Assembly (NCBI RefSeq): GCF_003259335.1
Contig: NZ_QLLL01000004.1
Span: 263,689 to 327,688, forward strand
Reading direction: 5' to 3'
Length of the DNA stretch: 64,000 nucleotides
Source: Chitinophaga skermanii
GTDB taxonomy: Bacteria; Bacteroidota; Bacteroidia; Chitinophagales; Chitinophagaceae
Below are positions 43,421-52,432 of the stretch, piece after piece. Both the position numbers and the translations under genes were made by a program. The notes beneath the pieces were generated by a model that made no database searches, had not been told where the DNA came from, and was given only the letters and a program-made list of their open reading frames with translations. The first letter of the stretch is position 1, and each line of letters starts with the position of its first letter.

Positions 43421-45889
43421 TTAGAGGCCTTGTTCGCGGCCGGTTGTGCGGGGTGGTTGTTCTTCTTCTTTCTCTTCTACTTGGGTTTGTTTTTTGCGGC
43501 GGAAGAGGTTCGGATCGATTTTACCAAAGCGGTATCGTACGTTGAGGCGGATAGTACGGGTACTTCTGCGGCGATCGTACTCCTGTGTGAAAGTGGGGGT
43601 TTCATAGTAGGAGCGGTAGTTGCGGGTGAAAAAGATATCGCTGATGTTCAAGGAAAGTACTAAGCGATTGTTCTTTAACATGTCTTTGCGGATGCCTAAA
43701 TCCATGCCATTGTTCGCACGGAAGGTGCCTTGGGCCATTAACCGGGGGGTGCGGTATTGGCCGGTTAACTGGATGCTGAATTTCTTGGGTAAACGGAAGT
43801 TGCTATTGATGTTAATGCTCGCTCCCAAGTTTTCATTCGCATAGTTGGTACTGTCGTTACGACCTTGCATGTTCGCATATTCTGCACTAATAGTGGTTGT
43901 ATGGGTCCACCACTTGAACAAGCGCATTTTATAGCTCGCCGTGTAGCCTAAGTTTTGATTCGTGGCTACGTTTTGTGGAGAGGTAGTGGTAATGCCAGAT
44001 TTCGTATCGATGATGCTTACACGTTCTATCACGTCTTCGGTACGACTATAGTATACACCCGTTGTAAAGAAGTTATTCGATTTAGGGTAATACACGGTGT
44101 AGTTACCTTCTAGTTTATGCGTAAAGGCTGGTTGTAATGCTGGGTTCCCTGTACGTAAGTTCTGCGGATCGGAGTCGTTTAAATAAGGTAAGAGCTGGTC
44201 GAAATTCGGGCGATCAGTTCTTGTAGCATAGTTAAACACTAAGTTCTGGTTGTTGCGCAAATCGTACTTTAAATACAAGCTAGGGAAGAAGTTGGTGAAG
44301 CGGTTGTTCACGCTCGTGTCTTTTGTGAAGGAATAACCATCTAAGGTGGCTTGTTCTGCACGTAAACCTACTTGGTAACCCACACGACCTAAGGTGTTGG
44401 CATAGTTGAAGTAACCTGCAAACACTTTCTCTTTATACTGGTAGCTGTTCGATAAGGTTATAGAGGTATCGAATACTTGGGTAGTGTTGTTGAAGTTAAG
44501 CGCGATGTAGTCGTTTTCATTCTCCCGTACGTTGGCTTTTACACCTGCTTCTAACTTGCCTTTAGTGCCTATTGGACGGGTATAGTCGGTTTGGAAATCC
44601 CAGTTGTAATTATGCCCACGGCCGAAGTTTTGTCGCACGTTGGGTTTTTGTTGTACATCGTTGGGTTGTACAAAGGTGCGGGTGTTGTAATTGCTGTTGC
44701 TATGACTATTATACGTAGCATACGTTACATGCGCCGTTAGTTCTTCATTCGCTCGTTCAAAGGTGCGTTTATAGTTAATGCTGGTATTGAAATTGCGACC
44801 GTTACTTTCACTGGCATTTTTACGCCTGCTGTATTTGGTTTGCTCGTGTAGGTTGTTTAAATAGTTTAAGTAAATGGAATCTACGTTGCTATTGTAGTTA
44901 TTGCTGAAGCCCGTGGAAATAGAAATGGTGTTATAATTATCAGCATAATAATCAAACCCAAATTTGCCATTTTGCCCGCGGGAAATGTTTTTGTTTTCGT
45001 TGCTTTGATTGAAGTAAGTCGTGTCGCCAAACATATTCTTCCGTTTGCTTAAGCCCGAACCTATTTGGTCGCCGTATCTACCATTCAAACTACCAAAGAA
45101 ATTCAATTTACGTAAGCGCAAGTTCCCATTAAAGCCTGCATTCATTTGGCCACGTGTATCTATTCCGCCGGTCATCATTACGTTATACCCCATGGCGCGA
45201 TCTTTCTTCAACACGATATTAATAATACCTCCACCACCTTGTGCTTCGAATTTTGAAGATGGGTTCGAAATCACTTCAATACGATCGATCGTTTCGGCAG
45301 GTATCATTTCTAGGGCCGTTTTCGGGTCGCCAAAAGGAGAGGGTTTACCATCGATGTATACAGAAATGGATTTACCGCGGAGGGTAACGTTGTTATCGAT
45401 ATCTACATCTACGCTGGGAATGCCTTTCAATACATCGGTACCGGTGCCACCTTCGGCGGTAATAATGCTGCCGGCATCGAATACTTGGCGATCGATTTGC
45501 ATGCTGAAAGCCGGTTTTTCGGTTTTAATTTCTACGGCTTTCAAATTGGTACCGGCGGTATGAAGTTGTAAAGTTGGCAAAACCGTTACGGCATGTTGGG
45601 CCGTCAATTCAAACCCTTTTTCCAACTTCTCGTATCCCATGAAAGTTACGCGTACTATGTATTTGCCGAAGGGCAGGTTGCTATAAGAGAACAAGCCTTT
45701 GGCATCGGTATACACGCCGTTTACCAAGCTGGAATCGATTGCACGTAAAACCACAACAGAAGCGAATTCTACGCCTTGTTTGGAAATTGCGTCCACTACT
45801 TTGCCGCTAATTTTCGTGGGTTGTTGCGCGTGTAATGGAAAGGAAAATAGACTGCACATCAATAATGTGCATACAAAATATTTCATCAT
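43421..45889 (-). CDS. Outer-membrane beta-barrel protein (OMP_b-brl_3 type)
   Basis: 822 residues. Signal peptide MMKYFVCTLLMCSLFSFPLH followed by AQ. A carboxypeptidase-like domain (ISGKVVDAISKQGVEFASVV) and a plug (TDVLKGIPSVDVDIDNNVTL, IEVISNPSSKFEAQGGGGII) precede the barrel, which has RTDRPNFDQLLPYLNDSDPQ. The C-terminal barrel strand RFGKIDPNLF is followed by an odd charged tail (RRKKQTQVEEKEEEQPPRTT) that would lie beyond the last strand. It is the second of three paralogues; the nearest (46070) is its tandem neighbour on the same strand but has its own terminator. Confidence 0.88.
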   Translation of the reverse strand: MMKYFVCTLLMCSLFSFPLHAQQPTKISGKVVDAISKQGVEFASVVVLRAIDSSLVNGVYTDAKGLFSYSNLPFGKYIVRVTFMGYEKLEKGFELTAQHAVTVLPTLQLHTAGTNLKAVEIKTEKPAFSMQIDRQVFDAGSIITAEGGTGTDVLKGIPSVDVDIDNNVTLRGKSISVYIDGKPSPFGDPKTALEMIPAETIDRIEVISNPSSKFEAQGGGGIINIVLKKDRAMGYNVMMTGGIDTRGQMNAGFNGNLRLRKLNFFGSLNGRYGDQIGSGLSKRKNMFGDTTYFNQSNENKNISRGQNGKFGFDYYADNYNTISISTGFSNNYNSNVDSIYLNYLNNLHEQTKYSRRKNASESNGRNFNTSINYKRTFERANEELTAHVTYATYNSHSNSNYNTRTFVQPNDVQQKPNVRQNFGRGHNYNWDFQTDYTRPIGTKGKLEAGVKANVRENENDYIALNFNNTTQVFDTSITLSNSYQYKEKVFAGYFNYANTLGRVGYQVGLRAEQATLDGYSFTKDTSVNNRFTNFFPSLYLKYDLRNNQNLVFNYATRTDRPNFDQLLPYLNDSDPQNLRTGNPALQPAFTHKLEGNYTVYYPKSNNFFTTGVYYSRTEDVIERVSIIDTKSGITTTSPQNVATNQNLGYTASYKMRLFKWWTHTTTISAEYANMQGRNDSTNYANENLGASININSNFRLPKKFSIQLTGQYRTPRLMAQGTFRANNGMDLGIRKDMLKNNRLVLSLNISDIFFTRNYRSYYETPTFTQEYDRRRSTRTIRLNVRYRFGKIDPNLFRRKKQTQVEEKEEEQPPRTTGREQGL

Positions 45890-46012
45890 AGGTTAGCTCT
45901 GCGTTCGCCTAAACTGGACTGGTTGATAGAATTGAATCGAGGTAAAAGTAGTGCGGCAGGCTGAATATTATAGGGGATTGTGATGGGCGGCAGTACCGTG
46001 TTGCCAAACATA

Positions 46013-46044
46013 AAAAAAGGGCCTCTACGTTGTAGAGACCCTTT
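46013..46044 (-). terminator. Terminator of the 46070 barrel gene
   Basis: AAAGGGCCTCTAC (46016-46028) pairs with GTAGAGACCCTTT (46032-46044) apart from one mismatch. A minus-strand T-tract follows. Confidence 0.87.
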
Positions 46045-46069
46045 CGAGGATTGATCGTTAACTTAATAT

Positions 46070-48622
46070 CTAAAAACTTTGCATGTCGCCCATGTTGTTA
46101 TCGGCTTTCGTATTCTTACGTTTGAAGATTTGAGAGTCGAATTTACCAAAGCGGTAGCTTACGTTTAAGCGTAAGATTTCAGACTCACGTTTGCGGTAAG
46201 CCAATTGTGAGTACGAACTAGTCGCAAGGTCCATACCGAATCTACGAGAATCGTACACGTCTTGCCAAGTAAGCGTTACAGATAATGCTTTGCTTTTCAA
46301 GAAGTCTTTTTTGATGGCGAGATCCAATGTATTGAAGCCTTTTACTTTACCTTGCGAAGAAGTTGGGATCATCATAAATCCACCGCCGCCGCCTCCGCCG
46401 CCACGGCCACCACCGGCAGGTAATGCAATAGCATCTGCTTGGTATTGGAAGTTTTGTTGGAAGGTTAAGCCCCAAGGTAATTTCACTTCAGAGTTAATTT
46501 TCGCTAACCAGCTAAAGCCACTGTTCGTTGCTTTTTCTTTATCGTTATCGATGGTTAAATCTGTTTGGAACAAGTTCACGTTTGTAGTGATATCCCATCC
46601 TTTAATTACTTGGTTTTTCACGGTTAATTCCGCACCGTAAGAGTTGTTTCTATTTGCGTTCACGAATCTTGTTAACATGGTATCACCTGCAATTGGCTCG
46701 GTGTACGTAGAGATCAAGTTGTTCGTATTACGGAAGTAGATCGATGCTAAGAAGTTGTGGTTCTTCCAAGTTTTTGCGTAAGAGAACTCTAAGCTGTTGG
46801 TATATTCCGGTTTCAAGTTAGGGTTACCTTCGCGTTGGTTGTATGGATCGGTGAAATCGCGGTAAGGAATCAATTGGAAGAAATTCGGCCTGTTTACACG
46901 GCGAGAATAGTTCAATTGTAGTTCTTGTTCATTTTTCAATTTCTGCGATAAATACACGCTAGGGAAAAGGCCCGGTACAGCGCGTGTTGGTTTGTATTTC
47001 ACACCCGCACTTTCACCTGCATACACGTATTGTTCTGCTCTTAAACCTAATTGGTAACCGAAGTTGCCCGCTGTGTTAGAGTAGTTTACATAACCTGCAT
47101 ATACTTGCTCGTTGTATTTATAATCGTTCGATAAACGTGTGTTGAAGGTATCAATACCTTTCGCGGCATCGTGATCGAATACGCTGTAGTTACTGGAGTA
47201 ATCTCTATAAGTGGCTTTTAAACCTGTTTCAAACTTACCGTTTTTACCTATTGGGTTCACGAAATCGGTTTGCAAGGTGCTGAATGTGCTGCTACCTTTC
47301 GTGTTTTGGTATTGAAGGGTAGAAGGGCGGTCTTGGCCCGACACCGTGGTAAAGTCGGTATTATAGTTACCATCGCGGTGGTTGTTGCTTTTGTTCCAGC
47401 TGAAATCGGCCGTCCATTCTTTATTAGGTTTAGCGAACAAGTGTTTCCAACCTACTTGCGTGGTGTAGTTATTGAAACCGAATTCACTTACCGAGTTGCG
47501 GAGTGAAGTAGCCGTAGGAGCATGGGTAGCGTCGGAAGAAACGGTTTTCAGATCTTCGTAGTTCTTGAAGCTACCGCCTACAATGTTTTGAGAGATCGAT
47601 AACGTGTTACGGTTATCTAAGTAGTAATCTAACCCGAAGCGACCGAATTGGAATTTACCGCGGGATACTTGATCACTGTATTGATCTTGGAACGAACTGA
47701 TATCTCCTTTTTGATCGAAGAATTGGGTGTTGGTAGTACCATTACCCCAGTTACGGTTCGCGTTCAAGCTATAGTTTGCAAATACGTTTAATTTATCTTG
47801 GCGAACGTTGATGTTACCGCTGGCGTTGTATTTTTCGCCTGTTGCAATACCACCTTGGATCATACCGTTGATACCTGCTTTCTTATTTTTCTTCAACACG
47901 ATGTTTAAGATACCGCTCATACCTTCTGCATCGTATTTAGCAGATGGGTTGGTGATCAATTCCACGCTTTCGATAGCGTCGGCAGGAATTTGATCGAGGG
48001 TGAGGGTAGACGGTTTACCGTCGACGAAAATAGTAGGAGAAGCGTTCCGTACTTTAACGTTACCGTCGATATCGACGTTTACAGCCGGTACGTTTTTCAA
48101 GATATCGGTAGCAGTACCCCCCACGCTGGTGAGGTTTCTATCTACGTTGAATACCTTTTTATCGATACCCATCTGGAAAGCACTTTTCTGACCGGTTACT
48201 TCCACAGCGTTCAAGGTTTTAGAATTCGGCTCGATACGAATGTTGCCGAGATCTTGATCCATAGCTTGTGGAGCAACGGTTACTTTCTTGAAGATGGTTT
48301 TATACCCCATGAAGTTAATACGTACTAATAACGGACCGAATGGCATGTTTTCGAAATTGAAATCGCCATTCGACTTCGTGAGCATACCAGTAACGAGGCT
48401 GGAGTCACGTTGTCTTAAAATCGCTACAGAAGCATATTCTACAGGTTGTTTTGTTGTTGCATCGATCAATTTACCGTAAATGCGGCCGATTTGGGGAGCG
48501 CCTGCACCTTTAGGCATATTGCCTCGGGGAGCGCCGCCGGGAGGGGCACCGGCTGGATTTTGTGCAAAAGCATTGATTTGCCAAGCTAATATAAATGCGA
48601 GAATCGCGTAGCACTGTTTCAT
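46070..48622 (-). CDS. Outer-membrane beta-barrel protein (OMP_b-brl_3 type)
   Basis: 850 residues from the second Met (48622), which gives a clean signal peptide (MKQCYAILAFILAWQINAFA). A Gly/Pro-rich segment (GAPPGGAPRGNMPKGAGAPQ) precedes the regulatory-like domain (IYGKLIDATTKQPVEYASVA). The plug holds TDILKNVPAVNVDIDGNVKV, and the barrel holds RRVNRPNFFQLIPYRDFTDP. A Gly run (GGGRGGGGGGGGF) lies in a barrel loop. The C-terminal strand RFGKFDSQIFKRK matches its neighbour at 43421, supporting tandem duplication. A TACTTTTG box at 48680-48687 is the likely promoter. Ligand unknown. Confidence 0.88.
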   Translation of the reverse strand: MKQCYAILAFILAWQINAFAQNPAGAPPGGAPRGNMPKGAGAPQIGRIYGKLIDATTKQPVEYASVAILRQRDSSLVTGMLTKSNGDFNFENMPFGPLLVRINFMGYKTIFKKVTVAPQAMDQDLGNIRIEPNSKTLNAVEVTGQKSAFQMGIDKKVFNVDRNLTSVGGTATDILKNVPAVNVDIDGNVKVRNASPTIFVDGKPSTLTLDQIPADAIESVELITNPSAKYDAEGMSGILNIVLKKNKKAGINGMIQGGIATGEKYNASGNINVRQDKLNVFANYSLNANRNWGNGTTNTQFFDQKGDISSFQDQYSDQVSRGKFQFGRFGLDYYLDNRNTLSISQNIVGGSFKNYEDLKTVSSDATHAPTATSLRNSVSEFGFNNYTTQVGWKHLFAKPNKEWTADFSWNKSNNHRDGNYNTDFTTVSGQDRPSTLQYQNTKGSSTFSTLQTDFVNPIGKNGKFETGLKATYRDYSSNYSVFDHDAAKGIDTFNTRLSNDYKYNEQVYAGYVNYSNTAGNFGYQLGLRAEQYVYAGESAGVKYKPTRAVPGLFPSVYLSQKLKNEQELQLNYSRRVNRPNFFQLIPYRDFTDPYNQREGNPNLKPEYTNSLEFSYAKTWKNHNFLASIYFRNTNNLISTYTEPIAGDTMLTRFVNANRNNSYGAELTVKNQVIKGWDITTNVNLFQTDLTIDNDKEKATNSGFSWLAKINSEVKLPWGLTFQQNFQYQADAIALPAGGGRGGGGGGGGFMMIPTSSQGKVKGFNTLDLAIKKDFLKSKALSVTLTWQDVYDSRRFGMDLATSSYSQLAYRKRESEILRLNVSYRFGKFDSQIFKRKNTKADNNMGDMQSF

Positions 48623-48679
48623 TATCAAATTTGAGTTTCGGACTTGACTTTAGATTTAGATTTCCTTTTTTCCAGGTAT

Positions 48680-48687
48680 CAAAAGTA
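48680..48687 (-). promoter_or_regulatory. -7 box of the 46070 barrel gene
   Basis: TACTTTTG on the minus strand, exact TAnnTTTG, about 58 bases ahead of the chosen start. Confidence 0.5.
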
Positions 48688-48805
48688 TAATCAATTAATA
48701 TGTCGAAACTCGGTATTTGATGAAAGGGACATTTTGAGCGACGAACTCCGTAAATGGCATGCCCAAAGGTATTAACAGTAGTTAACACACTTCTAGCAAA
48801 ATCGG

Positions 48806-49360
48806 CTAGAAGCTAAGCGCAATAAGCAATTGGAGCAAACCGATGAGTAAACCGATACCGGCACCCAAAAAATATAAGCGGTTAAACGCGCTACCCATTT
48901 TGTTGTAAACGGCAGTTTCCATTTCGGGAATGGAGATAGCGGCGATTTTACCGGTCACGAGTTGCTGTACGTTTAATTCGCCTTCGAGTTTGCCGAGGTA
49001 TTGGTTGATGAGTTGAGGGAATAAGTTGTCGAGCTCTTCCACGAGGGTAGCTTTCATTTGATTCACGATGCTATCGCCGATGAACATGCTAATAACGGGC
49101 ATTTTCGCCGGTAGTTTCACACGTAAGAAATGATCGATATGTGTTTCTACGAGGGGAATAAGCGCTTTGATTTGCGCGGGATCGTTCAATTTAGACTTGA
49201 TATCGTCGAATGAGAATACCTTGTTCGCTACGTAAGCGCCGGCTTCTTGGGCGATACGTTGCTGTTGACCTGGTAATACGCGTTTAAAGACCAGCTTTAT
49301 GCTGATATAGATGCTAATGAATCCAATGAAAGCGCCGAGTACCGGGATGAGGTATACCAT
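48806..49360 (-). CDS. DUF445-like membrane protein
   Basis: 184 residues with one membrane helix at each end (VYLIPVLGAFIGFISIYISI and LYFLGAGIGLLIGLLQLLIA). Between them is a helical domain (KLNDPAQIKALIPLVETHID, LVEELDNLFPQLINQYLGKL). This matches the DUF445/YheB-type layout, in which two end helices clamp a soluble bundle. No function is established. Single gene; the bases on either side show no clear terminator. Confidence 0.78.
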   Translation of the reverse strand: MVYLIPVLGAFIGFISIYISIKLVFKRVLPGQQQRIAQEAGAYVANKVFSFDDIKSKLNDPAQIKALIPLVETHIDHFLRVKLPAKMPVISMFIGDSIVNQMKATLVEELDNLFPQLINQYLGKLEGELNVQQLVTGKIAAISIPEMETAVYNKMGSAFNRLYFLGAGIGLLIGLLQLLIALSF

Positions 49361-49511
49361 GAGAAAAATCTTTAGTGTTAATTGAATTGCAAAGAAAAGA
49401 TAAATTGATGAAAATATGGCTGCAACAGTTGATTTTTAGGGGGATAGGGAAAGTGCTGATGTAGCTGTTATGGAAATAGATTTATTGCAAAGTAAATAGG
49501 TAGAAAATAAA

Positions 49512-49538
49512 AAAGCGCCAAGTAAAACTTAGCGCTTT
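49512..49538 (-). terminator. Terminator after tRNA-His copy 1
   Basis: AAAGCGC (49512-49518) pairs with GCGCTTT (49532-49538). A T-rich tract follows on the minus strand. Confidence 0.8.
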
Positions 49539-49542
49539 GTAG

Positions 49543-49616
49543 GGTGATCGAAGGGTTTCGAACCCTCGACCCTCAGAACCACAATCTGATGCTCTAACCA
49601 ACTGAGCTACGACCAC
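49543..49616 (-). tRNA. tRNA-His(GTG), copy 1
   Basis: A full cloverleaf: acceptor GTGGTCG/CGATCAC, D arm GCTC/GAGC, anticodon arm TCAGA-TTGTGGT-TCTGA with anticodon GTG (49580-49582 on the plus strand), T arm GAGGG-TTCGAAA-CCCTT. The base before the 5' end (49617) is G, opposite C73, the extra pair typical of tRNA-His. CCA is not encoded. Confidence 0.97.
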
Positions 49617-49639
49617 CGTGTACCGTCATTTGCGGAGTG

Positions 49640-49672
49640 CAAAGATAAGAGAAATGCTTCTTCACTTCCAAA
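49640..49672 (-). promoter_or_regulatory. Promoter of tRNA-His copy 1
   Basis: TTTG (49672-49669), 21 bases, TATCTTTG (49647-49640) on the minus strand, ending 24 bases ahead of the tRNA. Confidence 0.8.
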
Positions 49673-49822
49673 TATTTTTGCATGATTTTAAAAAAAATAT
49701 CAAAGAAAGTGGTGAAGCCTTGATATTCTAAGATGCTTTATGGGCTTGCTTTTCAAGCGGAGCGTGTAATAAGAGTTTTATTGAAAGGCTTTGCTGTATT
49801 GGGTTTGAAAGGATTTTGTGTG

Positions 49823-50290
49823 TTAAGTTGTTGGCACAAAATGCTTTGCTTCGATGTGTCCGAATGCCGGTGTTTTTTCTTGCGGGTAGAATGAAAAAGT
49901 TAATTCAACATGCACATCTTCTACAACAATGACAATTATTTTATCTAACACGGTTTTAAAATGCCAAGCTTTTTGATGTGTATCGAGGAAGTCTACCATT
50001 TGATCTATACGCATATTGGCGATGTTCCGTTTTTTATCGTGCAGTTTAATTTTTTGTTTCTTCAACAATTCATCTAAGTGCAACACAATAGTAGTGATGT
50101 TTTTCTGATCATCTACATGCACGTTTACAATAAAGCCGGCGTGCTTGCCTTTATATGTTTTGGTTTGACCGTTTTCATATACTTCGAATGCAGGGGCCCA
50201 CTGACCTTTTCTCGAGTTAAAAGGTTGGCCGGGTTGCAGGTCGCCGAGTTGACCACTGAGGATGAAACGTGCTAATGCATATTTTTTCAT
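49823..50290 (-). CDS. Hypothetical protein between two tRNA-His genes
   Basis: 155 residues from the ATG at 50290 (MKKYALARFILSGQLGDLQP). No signal peptide or membrane helix. It reads as a single alpha/beta domain with YENGQTKTYKGKHAGFIVNV and IIVIVVEDVHVELTFSFYPQ strands. I do not recognise the family; its size and plain fold are reminiscent of small immunity-like proteins, but there is no toxin beside it. It is bracketed by identical tRNA-His genes, both with promoters reading the same way, so it may be read through from the upstream copy despite a terminator at 50304-50337. Confidence 0.6.
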   Translation of the reverse strand: MKKYALARFILSGQLGDLQPGQPFNSRKGQWAPAFEVYENGQTKTYKGKHAGFIVNVHVDDQKNITTIVLHLDELLKKQKIKLHDKKRNIANMRIDQMVDFLDTHQKAWHFKTVLDKIIVIVVEDVHVELTFSFYPQEKTPAFGHIEAKHFVPTT

Positions 50291-50303
50291 AACAAGTGCA
50301 AAT

Positions 50304-50337
50304 AACAAAAAAAGGCGATTCTATTCGAACCGCCTTT
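50304..50337 (-). terminator. Terminator after tRNA-His copy 2
   Basis: AAAGGCG (50311-50317) pairs with CGCCTTT (50331-50337), with TTTTTTT following on the minus strand. It ends 14 bases ahead of the hypothetical gene's ATG. Confidence 0.82.
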
Positions 50338-50348
50338 CTTACTTTTTG

Positions 50349-50422
50349 GGTGATCGAAGGGTTTCGAACCCTCGACCCTCAGAACCACAATCTGATGCTC
50401 TAACCAACTGAGCTACGACCAC
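50349..50422 (-). tRNA. tRNA-His(GTG), copy 2
   Basis: Identical across its 74 bases to the copy at 49543-49616, with the same extra 5' G (50423) and anticodon GTG at 50386-50388. The surrounding promoter is also duplicated. Confidence 0.97.
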
Positions 50423-50442
50423 CATTTTCCCGTTTGGGTGTG

Positions 50443-50475
50443 CAAAGATAAGGGAATTGATTTTTCATTTCCAAA
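50443..50475 (-). promoter_or_regulatory. Promoter of tRNA-His copy 2
   Basis: TTTG (50475-50472), 21 bases, TATCTTTG (50450-50443). Same boxes and spacing as copy 1, while the 21-base spacer has diverged. Confidence 0.82.
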
Positions 50476-50612
50476 TTATTTTTAAAAAAATACTTGAATT
50501 TTTTTCGAGGCGAACAATTTCCACGCTTTTCAGAACCATTTCAGTACATAAAACGAATTATATGCATGGGATAAAAACGCCATCTGTGGCTTTTCTTGGC
50601 CGAAAAAAGGGT

Positions 50613-50620
50613 TATATTTG
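50613..50620 (+). promoter_or_regulatory. -7 box with long leader for the 50818 gene
   Basis: TATATTTG, exact TAnnTTTG. The predicted transcript starts near 50627, leaving about 190 untranslated bases that include an ACCCG/CGGGT hairpin near 50690. This occupies most of the gap 50476-50817. Confidence 0.5.
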
Positions 50621-50817
50621 CATGACTTCCCATTAAACTCAATCCAATTACTATTTATTAACTCATTGTAAACCACGGCGCGCGTACTAACCCGCGAATC
50701 CGGGTACATGCCAACATGCAATAAGCTATATCCCGGCTTAACTGCTATGTTTTAGAGGCAACCCATTGATGACAATAGATTGGACCTAATTAAAATTTTG
50801 TTGTAATAAAATCATAT

Positions 50818-52017
50818 ATGGATCAGCTTAAATTGAAACTCCAGGAGTATTATCACCGTAGTCAAGGCGCTATTCAACAGGCTAAGTCTGAGAAAAATAG
50901 CGGGGGCGATGTCCTGGAACTGGAAAACGATATTCTGTCGCAGTTTGGGTTACCAGCTTCTAAGCGTTTTGTACAAATCTTACACGATTTCGTACACCAC
51001 GCTAGTGTAAACGACCAATTAATCGATTACGTAAGCAAGAAACTTCGTTCTGCTGCGCGCAAATATTTATTAGCACCTGTTATGTCGGATGCAGAACAAT
51101 TATCGGCGGCCCGCGATCAAAAGCGTAGCCCTTATGATGTATTGCCTGAATTGGGTTTACCGGTACACGAATACGCTGTATTCTTAATCGGTGAAGTATT
51201 GTACCGTAGAAACATGGACGCCCAAGAAGTGCTCGACGAGCTTCGCCGTGCACAAAAGCATAATAGTTGGGAAGATGTAGTATTGATGTCGAAGATGAAA
51301 GATTATGCTACGAATGATATCTATGAAAAGTTGAAAAAACAACATTTCATTTTCGTAGACGACTTCGTTCAATTCATCCGTCGCCAACAATCTGCTCGTC
51401 CTGCTAACAAGCGTTTAACACCGGCAGAAGAAGGGTATACACCGCATTACCGTACAATTACGAAATTACAAGTAGAAGACATTGTATTCGATGATCGTAC
51501 TTCTCCGAGCTTATTTGGTAAAGTAAAAACAGGTACGCGTTTAACACGTATTACGATTGCATTGGAATTCTCACAACTCAACCAAATACTTATGAGTTGT
51601 GGTGAAATTGGTGCTGAGATAAGTGCGAGTATTAAAAAGCGCCTGGCTGGTAAAGCGGGTGAAAAACCGATGGTGATCGACTTGAAAACTGAATTCGGTC
51701 AAATCTTGAAATTAGAAGAGTGTTATTTAGAAATCTACAAACCTCAACATAAAGAAGGTAATAAGTGGGTAGAAGAAAAAGACGCGTTCTATTTTGTAGA
51801 GAAGATTTTATCGAAGAAAGAATTCGAGAAACGTTCTAAAGAAGAAGAAGTGAAAGTTAAAATCCAAGAATGCTTAGAGCTTGTTGGAGGTTCGTATGTT
51901 TACTACCAGCGTTTGCGCAGGTTGGGTATTACAGATGAAGAAGCGAAACTTCGTTCTGGTTTACAAGACGAGTTGTTGTTTAAACTTTCGTACTACTTGA
52001 ACAAATTAAAAGATTAA
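50818..52017 (+). CDS. Conserved-looking protein of unknown function
   Basis: 399 residues, soluble, no signal peptide. The first ~200 residues are helical (LENDILSQFGLPASKRFVQI, YVSKKLRSAARKYLLAPVMS, EVLDELRRAQKHNSWEDVVL). The middle is strand-rich (TITKLQVEDIVFDDRTSPSL, FGKVKTGTRLTRITIALEFS) and the end is helical and lysine-rich. Nothing matches a family I know. A well-formed -7 box about 200 bases upstream and a terminator (52039-52072) mark it as a single transcribed gene with an unusually long leader. Confidence 0.75.
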   Translation: MDQLKLKLQEYYHRSQGAIQQAKSEKNSGGDVLELENDILSQFGLPASKRFVQILHDFVHHASVNDQLIDYVSKKLRSAARKYLLAPVMSDAEQLSAARDQKRSPYDVLPELGLPVHEYAVFLIGEVLYRRNMDAQEVLDELRRAQKHNSWEDVVLMSKMKDYATNDIYEKLKKQHFIFVDDFVQFIRRQQSARPANKRLTPAEEGYTPHYRTITKLQVEDIVFDDRTSPSLFGKVKTGTRLTRITIALEFSQLNQILMSCGEIGAEISASIKKRLAGKAGEKPMVIDLKTEFGQILKLEECYLEIYKPQHKEGNKWVEEKDAFYFVEKILSKKEFEKRSKEEEVKVKIQECLELVGGSYVYYQRLRRLGITDEEAKLRSGLQDELLFKLSYYLNKLKD

Positions 52018-52432
52018 ATTTTCACGTTGTTTTATAGTAAAAGGCTGCACCATTATGCTGTGGCCTTTTTTTGTGTGCATGCGTGCTACTGACCTGTTTC
52101 GCTTATTGATGATGACGCTACCTATGTAAGATGTAAAAGTGACTTTTATAAATATTTTTTGCTCCTTACTTAAAACAACTGCATAAAAATTACAGTGCCT
52201 ACAATTAATTTAGAATGGTTATACCACAACATTGTATTTATAACCCTTAACACTTATTATACCTATACTCAGCACATAGATTAGCCCAATTTTCACAGCC
52301 CTACATGACCAATTTCGTTTATGCCCTGCCAGCATACACGAAGCCTTACTATTTTTTTTGATTCACATATCACTCTCACTTGAGTGAGCGAAGGCGCTTG
52401 CTATGCGTTCACTTTTTTAACCCTTTTGTAAC
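52018..52432. other. Intergenic region with terminator and inverted repeat
   Basis: 415 bases. The imperfect hairpin AAAAGGC(TG)CAC/GTGGCCTTTT with T-tract (52039-52072) ends the preceding gene. CTCACT-TG-AGTGAG (52375-52388) lies 45 bases before the next ATG and could be an operator. No exact TAnnTTTG promoter box is visible for the next gene, and no coding frame is supported. Confidence 0.55.
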
